A stretch of DNA of 64,000 nucleotides from Bryum argenteum (lineage: Eukaryota > Streptophyta > Bryopsida > Bryales > Bryaceae): NCBI GenBank assembly GCA_037043015.1, contig CM073323.1, positions 15,145,258-15,209,257 on the forward strand, written 5' to 3'. The notes below the pieces were generated by a model that had not been told where the DNA came from, did not search any database, and saw nothing but the letters and a program-made list of their open reading frames with translations. Shown one piece after another: positions 47,066-59,382 of the stretch; position 1 is the stretch's first letter, and each line of letters begins with the position of its first letter. Made by a program: the position numbers and the translations under genes.

Positions 47066-50000
47066 TTACAAAGGACCCCAATCCTTCATGAGTAACAAAA
47101 CATAGAAACTAAGATTAAGAGTTGCTAACACCACAACTGGACCAAGCGTCTGGACTACTTTAGCTGAGAATGTCTTCGTTCTCACCCTTCGCAAGAAGGT
47201 GCTTGTGCTTTGGCCAGGAGGGCTAGACTCCGTCGGTAGCTTCACAACTGTGTCCGTGAACGATTCATGACCTGCACGCCTTGCAACATTCCCTCTGCAC
47301 TCGCAACGTGTTTACGAGATATCAACGAGAGGGCCCAAGTTTGTGGCAAGGCTCCGGACATTGCCGACCAATTCCTAAATGCGTCGACAGGCCTACTTCT
47401 AGGCATCAAACACGAACCACAAGTTCAACTACATTACAGTAAGCAATTGAGTTTTATGATATGCATGAAAGTGAGTATTAATATATGGTGATACCTCTTC
47501 CCAGATGTAGCAGAGGAATCGACCAGCGCGGGCACAACCTTCGGCCCCTTGTTGAGTAGATGCATCCCACCCTCTGCATCCCAGACCATCTCCCATTCCA
47601 CATCTTCGTCCTTCACTTTCACCTTCTGAGATCTGAAAAGCTCAGCTGCAATCGACTTTGCTTGTTCAACAAACCAGTTGCTCGCTAATCCTTGTGATGG
47701 CCAGAATATCAGGGAGAGTAATGTGATAACCAGCAGCACCCCGTACCTGAATGACGAATACATGCAATCAAATGATAAATCAAAACATTCTTACATCGAT
47801 CCTAGATCCGAGGCTTTGTAGAACTACCTATTTCTGTGACGGGTACTATCCAGTTTGGCTTACTATTGCAATCGCTACTATGCACTTTGAGAGCGTGACA
47901 TTTCATCCAACAAAAGAGCGTGGGGTATATTTACCAGATGTATATAGCAATTTGTATTGGAAGCCAGCACAGCTTAGAAGCGATCACAGCTTCCAGGCTT
48001 GCTTCTCTGGAGGCATTCGTGCCTACTGAGAGCAACATGAAAGAGGGAAAGTGGTTGCCTTGTTCCCAGCTGAAGGTGCCCACAGTGTACTGACCCCAAC
48101 ATATCAAACATCAATAAGAATGAATTATTAGATAAATTCCTACTGAATTAGAAGCGACCGCCGATACTTAATACGGCCAGAACATACAACTTTGGTAGTA
48201 CTGCAAGCAACTAGAAAGAGGACAAGGTGGGACGTTCAAAATACCTCCGGAACGTAGCCTTGTTTAGAATTGTGAAGAATATAACACTGATCGTGGTCGT
48301 GGCCTGACAGCACCATCACCTGGCAAACGATGGGATCCCGTTAATAAGAATCTCTTTACTTCAGAATCGGAAAATGTCATACTCAAAACATCGATTGCTG
48401 AAATCATATGGGTTAAGGGCTCGACAGGACCTCCGTGGACTGCAGTACAGTCAAGCAAATATTAGGTGATGATAGTTCAAGAGTGTGAACTTACAGGTTT
48501 CAATGCATTTAAGAGCCTTGTGGATGATTTTTGTGACAAGTAATTTTGGTACCTGCAGAGCAGAGCAGGCAGGCATTGCGAAGTTTGTAGATGGCCATAA
48601 TTCAAGCGCCGTGCAAAAATAGAAATTTGGAAAACGTGATGTGAAGTGTAAAGGTGACTCTACAGTATTCCAGTGATTTGACAGTTCCATGGATCTATAT
48701 CAAGGGATTTTTGATTACTCTCAACACCTTTCCGAATCATGAGGTCGATTCACAAAACACAATAACAAGTTGGGCACAGAATCAAAAATTGCTTACGTAA
48801 TCTGGTATGGCTGATAAGGTTGACTGTATACCCTCTGCAAAATCAAGACGATGTAGTTTCAAAACAAAATCAATACAGCATGAAGAATGATTGGATGCAG
48901 GATATGTATCACCTAACGTTGTCTTGCAATCGTAGTATGTACACTCTAAGAATGTTGAGTAGTCAAATCAGGAACTACAGCAGCAAATTCGTAAGTGCTC
49001 ACCTGGTTAATAACTGGAGACGCACGATCGCTTCCGCATGGTGTATCGTCGGGTCGAAAGAGAGGGATGTGCGTAATCAAGACCCTCGCATAATTGGTCT
49101 TTTCTGTACAACAATGAAGGTAGAAAGACAAAATATTCACTTTTCAGATTCTTCGAATGTCTGAATAAGGTGACATGTTAGTAAAGCGTCATGGAACAAC
49201 GGTTTCACAAGAAGACTTTCTAGTACCTGTAGCCTTCTTCTTTACAAAATTCCATGCCCTTGCAGCAACATCTCCCGATCCTGCAGCAATTAAGACGCTG
49301 ATTCCACTGTTATTAGATAATTCTATCAAAAGCTGATATGGGATTTCAAATCAGTGTCAAGATGCAAACGAGCTGATAAATCAGCACCACATCAATAGCC
49401 AGAACTATCACGATGTTGATTTTTCGAATGATGACAAGATTAGGGCACCAAAGGCTCAGAAATGAAGCGATTGTTTGTAATCGCTTGTGAGAATGTAGAG
49501 CTAGAAGGAGGTATTTACCATCAAGAGCTTGAGAATCAACAAAAACAAACTCTACACTTCCAATAGTGACATTATGCTCCAATGGGCCAAAAACTTGCCG
49601 GTAACGCTCCACCGCCTGCACCGGTGTGTATCATGTCATTCACAGAGTTGAGGATATTAGCAAGGTTTCCAAATGACATAATGAGTTAGCAAAGTACCTT
49701 TGTATTCGCAGACTCCATAGCTTCATAACCTAAATCATGATTACCCGGAAGAGTGTAGGTAGGAATCCGCGGCGTCCCCCGACCAAGAAGGAATCCGCGG
49801 CGTCCACCCTCGGACTGATCGAAAATGTGTTCGAACCGTTTCAGTGATTCCTGCCACCTGATATCACCAGAGAATGCATCATGGCATGTCCCAAAGCAAG
49901 CAACTGTAAGCATCAGAAGTGGCATCAACAACTTACTCCTCCGGCTCTAAAATTGGGCCTCCATCAAGAAGGTCACCAAGAAATATGATTTGATCTGGTT

Positions 50001-50537
50001 TTTTGCCGAGCACAGAAGACCGAAAGGCACGACGCATGTAGATATCAGAGTAGAATTGTGTCAAACGAAGAGCCACGGAGCCTGGCTTTTGATTATACGA
50101 CGTGCGATCTGTCAGCTGCATTGCAACGAGCTAGAGCTCAGAAAATTTTCAGCTTCAGATAAACTTAGAATGATCAAGATACTGAGGACTGATCACTAAA
50201 AAGTGGTCGAATTACCTGGGGATCTGCAATGACGGCCACTCGAATCATGTTTGAAGATGTCCCGCCAACATCAGATGCACTCTATCATCCAATTGTGAAA
50301 ACAATCACACAATCAGATAGCTCGTTGGATACAATCTGACAACAATGTGGAAAGCTACGGAAAACACATGAAGGGATAGAAAGTGAGCAGAAATGTTGGT
50401 CGCCTTACGGATGCGAGATGAGGCCAGGGGCATGCGACGACAGGAAGCCAGAACGACAGCACCTCGCCATACATGAGCGTCACTGCCCACAAACACCCCA
50501 TCACCGCTGCCACTTTCCATCGCTTCTGCATCTTCAA
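47066..50537 (-). CDS. Cdc1/PGAP5-like metallophosphoesterase, membrane-bound, 13 exons
   Basis: Calcineurin-like phosphoesterase of the Cdc1/Ted1/MPPE1 group, which trims ethanolamine-phosphate from GPI anchors in the ER of yeast and animals; the plant role is inferred. Minus-strand exons: 50537-50409, 50281-50216, 50130-49937, 49857-49698, 49615-49519, 49280-49227, 49103-49003, 48834-48797, 48552-48495, 48319-48245, 48089-47935, 47746-47495, 47294-47066; 1608 nt, 535 aa, in phase. Metal-binding motifs in order: VAVIADPQ (residues 58-65), FLGDLLDGG (115-123), LPGNHDLGY, LITHIPLF, LSGHDHDQC. Membrane spans lie at the N-terminus (VAAVMGCLWAVTLMYG) and twice near the C-terminus. The DPQ in place of D-x-H in the first motif is usual in this subgroup. 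A short in-frame sequence duplication lies just before GNHD. Confidence 0.93.
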
Positions 50538-52446
50538 TTCCTTCCACTCGCAAATTGATCCTTCACACTGCCCAGCGCTCTAAGGGAGACATTTGCAAGA
50601 CCCCGAACCCTAATGCTCTCGTCCTTCAATCAGCACCCAGCATTCAAGTCTCTGAGTACACGTAATTGTTGACAATTCCGAAATTTGGACAGCGGGGATC
50701 AACCTAATGAGAATAAGATGTACGAAGCAGCCTAGAGTTGGAACTGTTGGTAAAGAGTAAATTGCGTCCGTTTCAGTTCAAATCAACACCACCATTGAAT
50801 TTCGAACAAGGTGCAGAGTTTCGGTAGTATCAATGCATGCGCACAGATCACTGCGCGCAGCTTGTTGTTGACTTGTTCTAATCTTCCTCGATAATTGCAG
50901 ATTTCGATTGTCGAGGTTCTTCGAGGCTTCCAAGCCTAGTCTTCCAAGACTTTCCGTTGGTAAACGAGCCCGCAATAATGGATGACTATCATCATAATCG
51001 ATGACTATCATCATAATCGATGACTATCATCGTTATGGATGGCTCTCTTCGTCCTGGATTAGTATCATCGCCCGAGATATCTTACTAGTATTAACCGACT
51101 ACCGTACTACACTAGATTGTTAATTAGTGTTAAAAACGTTAATTGTGAACCATAACACTAAATGTCACAAGACATTATATGTTACAACATTAATTTTCAG
51201 AACATAACACTAAATGTGAGAGTATGCAAGTTTTTTCCAAGTGGGAGAATTTATTGGAAGTGGTCCGATTGGTGGATTAAAAAAAAGACAACAGATAGTG
51301 ATTGCAATGGCAGCGCAAAGTGAACACTAATCTCAAGAGAGTTGAGGAATAGAGTAATGGGTAACTATTGGTACAAAACACTAATCTCCACCTAACACTA
51401 ATCAAGAACTCTAGTGTACCATATCAGTGTGATGGAGGAATAAATAGACAAAATGACTCAAGAATGACCCGTACGATGTTGAAATCTCAGAGAGAGTGAT
51501 ACAATAGCTTCTCATGAATCCTACTGCAAATCTCCTTGAGTATCTTTTTGCATGTGTGACATTCAGCTCCGATGAAGTGTAATGAACTATGTGAAGTGAG
51601 GAGTGTGAGGATGAAATCCTCTTGACATACAATCCTAAAAGATGTTCATTCATACTAAACAAGTAAGAAAATTCTTAACCTCAAACGAGGTGTAAAGATT
51701 TCTGGCAATTTTAATGCTAAGAGAACTTGGTTGTTTACCGTAGTAATCACCCCCTTGTTGTCCATGGGAAAAGGAGATGGACTTTTGTTCAAACATATAA
51801 GAAGAGGAGGAGAACACAAGACCTGTAAGGCTTGGCGTGAATGAAGTGTCCATTCAACCTACCCTTGATGATATGCCCACATGACATAACAACAATAGTA
51901 TAGGACTACTAACTCTATGAGGATGAACACTATATAGGAAAAAACCGAGAACCAATAAAGTGTAAAGTGGTTGTTTGGGGTGTATTTTGTTGTATAAAGT
52001 AGAGGTTTGGTTTCTTTGGTCGTCACATTGTTGACATACCTCGTTGTTTGGAAAAAACATGGATGTGTTGTAGCAGTGGTCCAAGTCCAAATCCAGTTGT
52101 TCCCATTTGAGCATCACTATGATAATATGGGGCTATTGAGCTATTGAGCAGGAAAGTTTAAACACATCCATCTAAGAAGAAGGAGCTAATTACTGGGAGG
52201 GTGAAAATGGATAAAAATTTTCATTGTCGTGCCTCATCCGTTTCAAGAGCATACCGACGTGCAAGGCAGTTTGGTAAGCGATAGGTTTCTACGATGGCAG
52301 ATTCCGCAGGTTCCCCTTTGGCGTAGCGGTTGAGAAGAGACGGGATGCAGCAATGGCTGCAGTGGTGGAGCCATGAAGTTGCGCATCTTCAACAGGCTTT
52401 GATCAATCAGGTCATTATTTAGTGTAAAAAGCGAAGGGGAAACACA
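50538..52446. other. Divergent promoter region and spacer
   Basis: Head-to-head spacer between the metallophosphoesterase and the FAD oxidoreductase. Besides the 19-bp repeat it contains CATAACACTAAATGT twice (about 51150 and 51206). Open frames between 51411 and 52117 (minus) are AT-driven, with no domain. Confidence 0.4.
50982..51038 (+). repeat. 19-bp tandem repeat, three copies
   Basis: ATGACTATCATCATAATCG at 50982 and 51001, and a slightly diverged third copy at 51020. Confidence 0.9.
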
Positions 52447-54155
52447 ATGGCGACGATGAGGAATCCCCCATCTTCTGCTGCTGCACCGAGCCTGCCCACG
52501 CATTTTCACTCGCCTCGCAGGTGCTCTCATCACTTACCTCGCTCCCATTACTCTTCATGATAATTTCTGTTGTATCACTCATTGACATTGCGGATTTTTT
52601 CATCACCAGGTTTGCCGTGCTTGGAGCTGGCTTTGCTGGCGTTTCGGTGGCTTGGCACTTGCTTCAGGTGCCCCAACCCCCCTTGCATGCATCTTGATGC
52701 CTTCGTTAGCTTTGAGCCATTCCGATCCGATGAGACTAGAGGCCGAATTTTGTAGTCAGTGAACGATATTGCTCTTGTTGATCGAGAATTTTATACTAGA
52801 ATTCGGTCGCAGATTGGTTCAGACGACATTTGATTGATAGAGGTCGATTGGAAATTGCAGAATGCATCTAGCTCAGGACCCGTCTCTGTGGATTTATTCG
52901 ACGAGGCGGGAATCGGCGGAGGCGCGTCGGGTGTATCAGGCGGCTTACTACACCCATACAGTCCAAAGGGGAAGCTTCTTTGGAAGGGGAACGAAGGTTG
53001 GAATGCAGCTCTGAATTTACTAGCAGCTGCAGAAGAAGCAGCTGCAGGCTCGACGAAGCCCATAGCATGGCGGAGGGGCATCTTGCGGCCCTTGGTAGCT
53101 GAGAAGCATATCAAGGACGCCAGGAAGCTGGGAGGTGGGGACGGCGTGCGATGCTTGGAGCGTCCCTTGGCAGAGGCCATGGTACCTGGCCTGGTGCTTC
53201 CTGAGTCAGGATTAGGGTTACACATCCCAGGCGGCATCAATCTTCACCCCCGTTTGTATCTTGAAGCTCTTTGGTTATCCTGTGAGAATTTGGCACACAG
53301 TGCCGGTGCAGGCTCACGGGCCACGCTTGTAAACCAGCACGTGAGCTCACTTGAAGAGCTTGCAGGTGAAGATTACGAGGCTGTGGTGGTGTGCACAGGG
53401 TCTAAGGCTGTTCTGCTGCCAGAGCTTGCAGGGAAGCTTCCTCTTGCAATGTGCCGAGGTATTGTGGCGCAATTGGAGCTACCGGAAGAGTTCGAAAAGT
53501 ATCCGTCTCATGCACCGAATCTGCTTACACATACTTGGCTTGCTGTCCAAGGAGCTCGAACGATGGTGTTGGGAGCGACCAAGGATTGGACCTCAGAGCC
53601 TGAGTGTGGAATCGTCTCTTCGCAGGAGGCACTTTCGGTGCAAGAGGAGCTTGTGGACAGAGCAGCTCAGTTCTACCCTCTTATCAAGCATTGGAAAGTG
53701 AAAAGCTTGCAAGCTGGCGTGCGTGCCATGCCCCCTCGAACCCCATTAGGGGCATTGCCACTAGCAGGTCAGCTACCTTCTGAATACCCATTTTGTAAAT
53801 TGTATCCTCACTAAGATGTATCTGGGTCGCAAGGCAGAGGACACGGTAAGCCTTCAATTGAGTCCGCTGAGATGTAAATTTCATGACAGGGCGGTTGTGG
53901 AATTTTGACGAGGAAAGTGGCTAGGGCATAGAGTTGCTTAGAGACGTACATGCTTTCGTGGCAGGCTGTGTTGACAAGCTGGTGCAGCCTCTCCAATCTG
54001 AAACCCAGTGGTGGCTGATCGGTGGGCTTGGTTCGAGAGGACTGATTTATCACGGCTGGCTAGGTGAACGTGTCGCTGCTGCCGTGACCGCTAGGGATGT
54101 CTCGCTCATCCCTCAAGAACTTAACCAGTTCGGTCCGGTACTCGCTCAAGTTTAA
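52447..54155 (+). CDS. DAO-type FAD-dependent oxidoreductase, probably plastid
   Basis: D-amino-acid-oxidase-like flavoprotein resembling the oxidase half of MnmC and plant homologues; the substrate cannot be read from sequence. Exons: 52447-52520, 52610-52667, 52861-53767, 53965-54155; 1230 nt, 409 aa, in phase. The first exon gives an acid-free Ser/Pro/Ala/His-rich leader (MATMRNPPSSAAAPS) typical of a plastid transit peptide. The FAD-binding Rossmann motif FAVLGAGFAGVSVAWHL follows at residues 26-42. Then come GGGASGVSGGLLHPYSPKG, GINLHPRLYLEAL and, near the end, WWLIGGLGSRGLIYHGWLG, the second FAD contact of the family. Base usage is similar to neighbouring genes. Its 3' end converges on minus-strand exons 58 bases further on. 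Confidence 0.93.
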
Positions 54156-54212
54156 GTCAAAAAGACGCGTCCTGCTCGTCGATATGTTCTCTACATCGCA
54201 ACGCCATTATTT

Positions 54213-54436
54213 TCACTTCGGCCATGTCTTACGAGGTTGTTCGCTACCATTTTCTTGGGACCACAGAGGGGCTTCATGCATGTGAGATTCTGAAGGAAGT
54301 CAGAATACAACTGCTTACCACGAAGTAAATGAGCATCCAATTGTTGACGTCGAACTCTCGACTGTGCTGGGCGCTTGAAATCAGGTACATCTGTCTCCCA
54401 AATAGGATGCACAGTCTTGCCCGATGTTACATGACC
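54213..54436 (-). other. Two candidate minus-strand exons of unknown gene
   Basis: 54436-54319 begins after GATTCAG and ends before GTAAGC; it encodes KTVHPIWETDVPDFKRPAQS and a basic stretch. It joins in phase to 54289-54213, after CCTTCAG, which ends at a TGA. Splice borders are good and the composition is protein-like, but no upstream exon could be connected. They may be C-terminal exons of the Josephin-like gene or part of another transcript. Confidence 0.35.
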
Positions 54437-54728
54437 CTGAATCAATAACAGTGATAACTCTTTTAAGGAACGTTAGCTCGCTTCACTTGAAACGTTTCAC
54501 AGCATATGAAAGCAAAGATATCCAGCAATGTTTGGCTGGATATTCTGAGTTTGTTGGGTGCCAAAGTGAACTACCGGTATTATGACTCTAGTGTTCGTGT
54601 CATTTGCTGGTTTCACCTGGTAGTGATCACGAAGTACGTTTGTGAGAGCTCACATTGGAATGTGTACGAACCCAGGTAGCACATTCTGACCAGCTCTCTA
54701 CTTTCAAAATGACGAAGAGCTCACTCGG

Positions 54729-57700
54729 TCAGTCGAACAACCAATATTTCCAGTATCCAATATCTGTCCAGGAAGGAGAGCGGCGGGAAGGTATCATGGA
54801 TTGGCTGGCTGGACGTGGTTTGCTTAAGGCCACAACGAGGCCGCCGCTGTCGACAACTTTGTGGAAGAACATGTGCACGCTTTGGGCGCCATCACAAAAC
54901 AACAGAGGGGCGTCCTTGGTGCAGTCGAAGTCGTACCACAGGCCGTGGCAGGGGCTAACTGCGATCCACAATCGTCGCCTCAGGCGCACCAAGAAACCCA
55001 CCAGACGCCCATTCCTCAAGTCCAGGAGGTCGCTCTGTCGGTCTAGGCCTTCTATGGTGTCGATGAAGTACACGGTCTTCCCTCGTGATGATGCCACTCC
55101 CTGGATCACTCCGTCCTCCATGATGTCCAGGTCGTCATTCTTATCCTTCGCAAAATACTTCTCAACTAAGAAGTCAAACTCCTCTTGCAGCACCTTCTCG
55201 TTTTCCTGCATGGATGAAACTCCTATCACCACACTTTTCATGTTTTACTCCGTTCAACATGCTCAGCAGACCAGATCAATGGAGTTCAGCCTCAAATTTC
55301 TGCTTAGGCAGACACGGCAATCTAACAGCGTACTATCCCTCTTCATTCAGCTTCACTGTAAGGAAAACTTTTTTGCAGAAAGGACTGCACTATTCATGCT
55401 GATTCTTCTACTGGGTTTTGATATATTGATGGTAAAGACTTATTCTCAATCTAGAATTGCAGCCCACCGGAAGGAATTTCGAAAGCGCTCAAGGAAAGAT
55501 CATAACCACAGAATGACGAATGTGTTCAGTTTATTTCATGGATTTTTAATCTGGACCACCTTTATTGCAATCTCCATGAAAAACATTCGGGAAGAAATGC
55601 TTGCTTCCTGATCATTATTTTGCACTTCCGAAGAGCGAAAGGATGTCAATTTATGATATCCCAATAAAATTCTCTTCATCAAAATCTGCTGATCTGTAGT
55701 CTTCCACCCATTCAAACGAAGTTGAATTTGTATCTTTCAACAAATGCATCTTACTGCAATAAAACTAAGAGTACATCACCGACTTGATGGTAGACGTATG
55801 ATTTACATTGTATGCATAAGGTAGAGGCACTTAACCCCAACCCCCTGTTTACGTACTTGATGTTGAAAAACAACATTTTGGATGAAGGGCTGAAAATCTA
55901 AAGAGCCACGACCTCATCTGAAGTTCAATATTAACCCTTAAAGTCCCTTGGGGATAGTATGTACGCAGTTGTATAATTAGGATTTGCTACCAACAAGAAA
56001 TGCTAAGCTGGAATCGTAATAGCTCACTAGAACCGCATCAATTCAAATGTCAACTTCTTCTTTGAACTCTAACCCATTAAAGGTGTGCATTCACTCCAAA
56101 TACAACCAAAATACACCGTATTCTACTGGTTGCCACGGCACGCTCAGACCTTTAGGGCTTAAGATATTTTGTTGGGTTGTATCTCAAATCAAGTCTTGTA
56201 AAATCCTTTCTGGAGTGATAGGTTGACATCTCAAATCAAGTCTAGTTTCATTGCTAGTCCATCTTAGTTAATATGGAGTAGTGCTATGTATTATATAGAA
56301 GGTACCTTTAATTTTGAGGTTTTCATATATAGCCAAATTACTTTTATTATTGCAAGCCAATCATGTGAAATCAAGATTATCTTTTCATTAGTTTTTCATA
56401 TACAAGTATGATACTAGATGGATCACAACAACGATCTAATTTTGTGATTCATACAATTTTACTATGATGTTTTAACACCAAAAAACATGAAAATCACATG
56501 GATCTTGAGGAGCTATTTTTCATTCATTCACATTTGGATTTTAACTTAATTTGTTGAACTGAATTGCAATTTGAATGGGAGTTTTGTAGTAGAAATCTTT
56601 GTTCAATCCACAATGTAAGAAAGATATGATATCCATTATAGTACAAGGGGTCTGTTTTGGAACTTTTTTTTCCTTCGTAGATTTGGAAAAGTTTCTAATT
56701 AAATTTTTAAACTGCAATAGGTTTATCAGTAGTCTTTCCATGAAAATGGTGAGATCTTGTGATTATTTTTTTGGTACTAACATGTTATAACCTCAAAATG
56801 TATCATGCCTCATGACCCACATTTTGATCTACATGACCCACTAGAAGTTTATTACCAAATTGTACAATTGAGATCTAAATAACTTACGTTCATTTTCATC
56901 TTCTCACACTCTTGTGAACATTGTATTTCTAGGCTATAAATAGCATAGGACGTATAGGGGTTAATAAGATGAGTTTTGCTAATGCGGTTATCTCTTAGGG
57001 ATGTTGAATTTTAATAGATATTTATACAGAAGTGCAAGGGGTGCCCAATGAATTCATCGAAGTATGCATGATTCAGATATCATGTTCAAAAGTTAGCAAG
57101 AGTCAAAATCCGATTGTGAATGTTTTGTAAAATTCCCATTTATGTGCCCTATTTTTAACATCAAATCTACTAATTTCCCTCCCTTTTTCCACATTCTCTT
57201 CCATAATCTTTCCTACCTTACATTGCACCATTTTTCAAAATCTAAGAAAATCAACTTGGGGTTTGTATACCAATACATTATACTTACCTCCGATGCTTCT
57301 TGTAGCACTTGGTTTCAAGAACAAACCTTGCTTTTGGAGATCTCATCAGTATTGACACTTTGTAATGTTTTGTTTTGCAAATGCTTGCATGCATTCACCT
57401 CATTAGAGTCGAACATGGGAGACCAACAAGCCTTTGCAAGCTCTTCAAGCTCCAATGGTAGCCTAAAGATGAATTGAATATTCTTTGGCTCCAAGGCTTG
57501 TTGAATGACATGTGGTGGGGTGTATGTTTTTCCTCTTATAAGTAGTGGGGCGAATATCTTTCACTTTCTAGGTGGAATTACAAGCTTGCAATGGCGCCCT
57601 CATATTTTGTAAAGGGTAATGCATGAGCCTCCATAGAGGCGTTGACGAGAGCTCACATGAGATCCGTAGATCCGTGATCCGTGTGCGAAGTTCAATCGTG

Positions 57701-58408
57701 CCTCTCATTTCGGTTCGGGAAGCTGATTTCTTTGAGATTCACTCTCACGAAATAGCAATGAAAATTTGATGTTCCGTGAGTAAGCTATACACACGCAGGC
57801 GATGCAGTTTCGAACTTGCTACAGTTTCTGTATGATTCCCATCAGGAATGCAGATTTGCAATCTGAGTTTTGAACACATCGAGAGATAGAGAGAAAAAGA
57901 GGACCTGCATGAGATTGTTAAGAGCGTGCATGAGATGCAGAGGAGTGGTCTGCTTCTCATGGTACAAGCGAGGGCAGATGTGGCTATGCCCTTCTTCCGC
58001 CGCCGCAGCTACACCACCAGCATCACCCTCGCGCGTGTCGGCATGGACGAGGGGCTGCTGCAATCCGCCGTCCCCGTCGCGAAACTTGCGCACCGTGCCG
58101 TCGCCCTCCACACACAGATGACAAGTGCTGGTGGCCGACTGGCGCCTTTGGCTGACGGTAAACACAAGCAGAATGATAGCCGCTACTGCAGCCACCAACA
58201 ACACGTACTTCCAGCTGGAATAAGAAGTGCTGTGAGGATGTTCATCGAGCAGAGTCCCGTTGTGATGGTGCGACGAAGGCGACGATCTGCGGCGCTTCCG
58301 TATCGCCATCGCCGGCCATCGGGGGCGCCAAACCCTAACAACCTGCTTTTCCCTCCCTCTGCCAACAACCTCGCCACCTCGTAAGTTAGACCATGAAGGT
58401 GACGACAC
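54729..58408 (-). CDS. Josephin-like membrane protein without catalytic Cys and His
   Basis: Josephin domains are cysteine-protease deubiquitinases. Two exons are supported, 58408-57905 and 55205-54729, giving 326 aa in phase across a 2.7-kb intron. Residues about 35-70 are basic and His/Ser-rich, then a single membrane span (YVLLVAAVAAIILLVFTV). The Josephin part begins LYHEKQTTPLHLMHALNNL. In the family a Cys stands where His158 is found here. The second half has DIMEDGVIQGVASSRGKTVY, RRLWIAV and HGLWYDFD. The family's HW motif reads LW, so the active His is Leu247, while the third residue Asp262 is kept as in JOSD-type members. The fold appears intact, so this looks like a pseudoenzyme, not debris. 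The start could also be the internal Met in PAMAIRKRRR. The donor GTCCTC is uncommon. Confidence 0.75.
55931..56162. mobile_element. 232-bp MITE with TTAA ends, copy 2 (intronic)
   Basis: Begins TTAACCCTTAAAG and ends AGACCTTTAGGGCTTAA. Internal blocks such as CCTTGGGGATAGTATGTACG, GCTACCAACAAGAAA, AGAACCGCAT and TTAAAGGTGTGCA match the copy at 38062-38294. It lies within the long intron of the Josephin-like gene. Its terminal repeats are less perfect than those of copy 1, so it is probably older. Confidence 0.85.
56163..57840. other. AT-rich intron interior
   Basis: Interior of the 55206-57904 intron. No domain in any frame. CGTATAGGGGTTAATAAG at about 56948-56965 resembles the terminal motif of repeats near 85 and 2220, suggesting another repeat end. 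The open frame 57142-57477 is composition-driven. Confidence 0.4.
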
Positions 58409-58683
58409 CTATCACCGTCCCCTCATGGAATGTTTTGCATTCCCTTTGGTGTTTGATGTTTCCAGGGCTTGGTGAACAAGTGTACAGTACACTACATTAT
58501 TTCTATGAACCTATTCGCATGCGAGTTCTCATTCTCACGGTGAGTCATATGTTTTGTCATGGCTTACCAAACAGTCAATTCCACTTTTGTAATTATTTGC
58601 TGCAACAGAGACTAAGAAATATTAGAAACCAAGTCTCAATCTCCCAAGTGTCAGACAAGCCTTGAAGCAGTCTAAAATTGCTA

Positions 58684-58785
58684 CTCCCTCTGTCCCATTA
58701 TGATTTTCTGGTAGGTTCTCTCAAATCTACCTTTGGAGGTAGATTTGAGAGAACCTACCGGAAAATCATAATGGGACAGAGGGAG
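58684..58785. mobile_element. Stowaway-type MITE, 102 bp, near-perfect hairpin
   Basis: Arms of 48 bases (58684-58731 and 58738-58785) pair with a single mismatch around the six-base loop TTTGGA. The ends read CTCCCTCTGTCCC, matching the classic Stowaway terminus CTCCCTCCGT, and the element is flanked by TA on both sides (58682-58683 and 58786-58787), the target duplication of Tc1/mariner-type transposons. No coding capacity. Confidence 0.93.
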
Positions 58786-58787
58786 TA

Positions 58788-59382
58788 ATATGTTTCAAAA
58801 TGGTGAAGTATCAAGACATGCAGAAACTGCAACCTTGTCAACTGCAGAATAGTATGTACCGTCACATATTCTGAACCGTCAATAGTGATCAGCATGATGT
58901 TTGTGGTCCGAGGCAGACATGTGTTTCATCAATATTGCTGTAAATTGGAGTTTAGATCTCAACTGGGCCGGTCCAACTGTCCAACAAAATCACCGGCATC
59001 TCTTGGCACCAAATGCCGAACTTGCTGGAGATGCCCTCATTCGGTACATGCCACCAATGGGTCCAGGCCATGGACGGCCAAAAGCTGTGTGTGATGCCAT
59101 GTCCACCACAAATCTCGCCCAAGAACCGAAACAACGGCTTTCCGTGTCGAGAAAAAGTAAATGAAAGCACTGACATAAATTCTCTGTAGCTCAGCTCCGA
59201 TGAAAGATACCCAGATGAATACAGAACGGCGACTGCGATGGGCTCAGGGGTGCCTGAGCTCCGAAAAACCCGGTGAGGTACAGGGGCGCTCCCAGCCGCC
59301 AGAGATTAGGGTTTGCTTGGCAACTCGAATCATGGCATTTTGAGCTCGGACGAGAGGAATTCTGTGCCTTTAGACTTCTTTA
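58788..59382. other. Spacer and probable LINE 5' region
   Basis: From about 59170 the base composition becomes GC-rich and continuous with the LINE, so its 5' untranslated region probably begins here. No target-site duplication can be checked because the 3' end is outside the window. Confidence 0.4.

Noticed and set aside
52791..53240. 149-codon minus-strand frame
   Set aside because: Antisense shadow of FAD oxidoreductase exon 3.
54655..55611. 318-codon plus-strand frame
   Set aside because: It is antisense to the Josephin-like exon 2 and intron; its composition shows no domain, while the minus strand carries a recognisable domain with proper splice sites.
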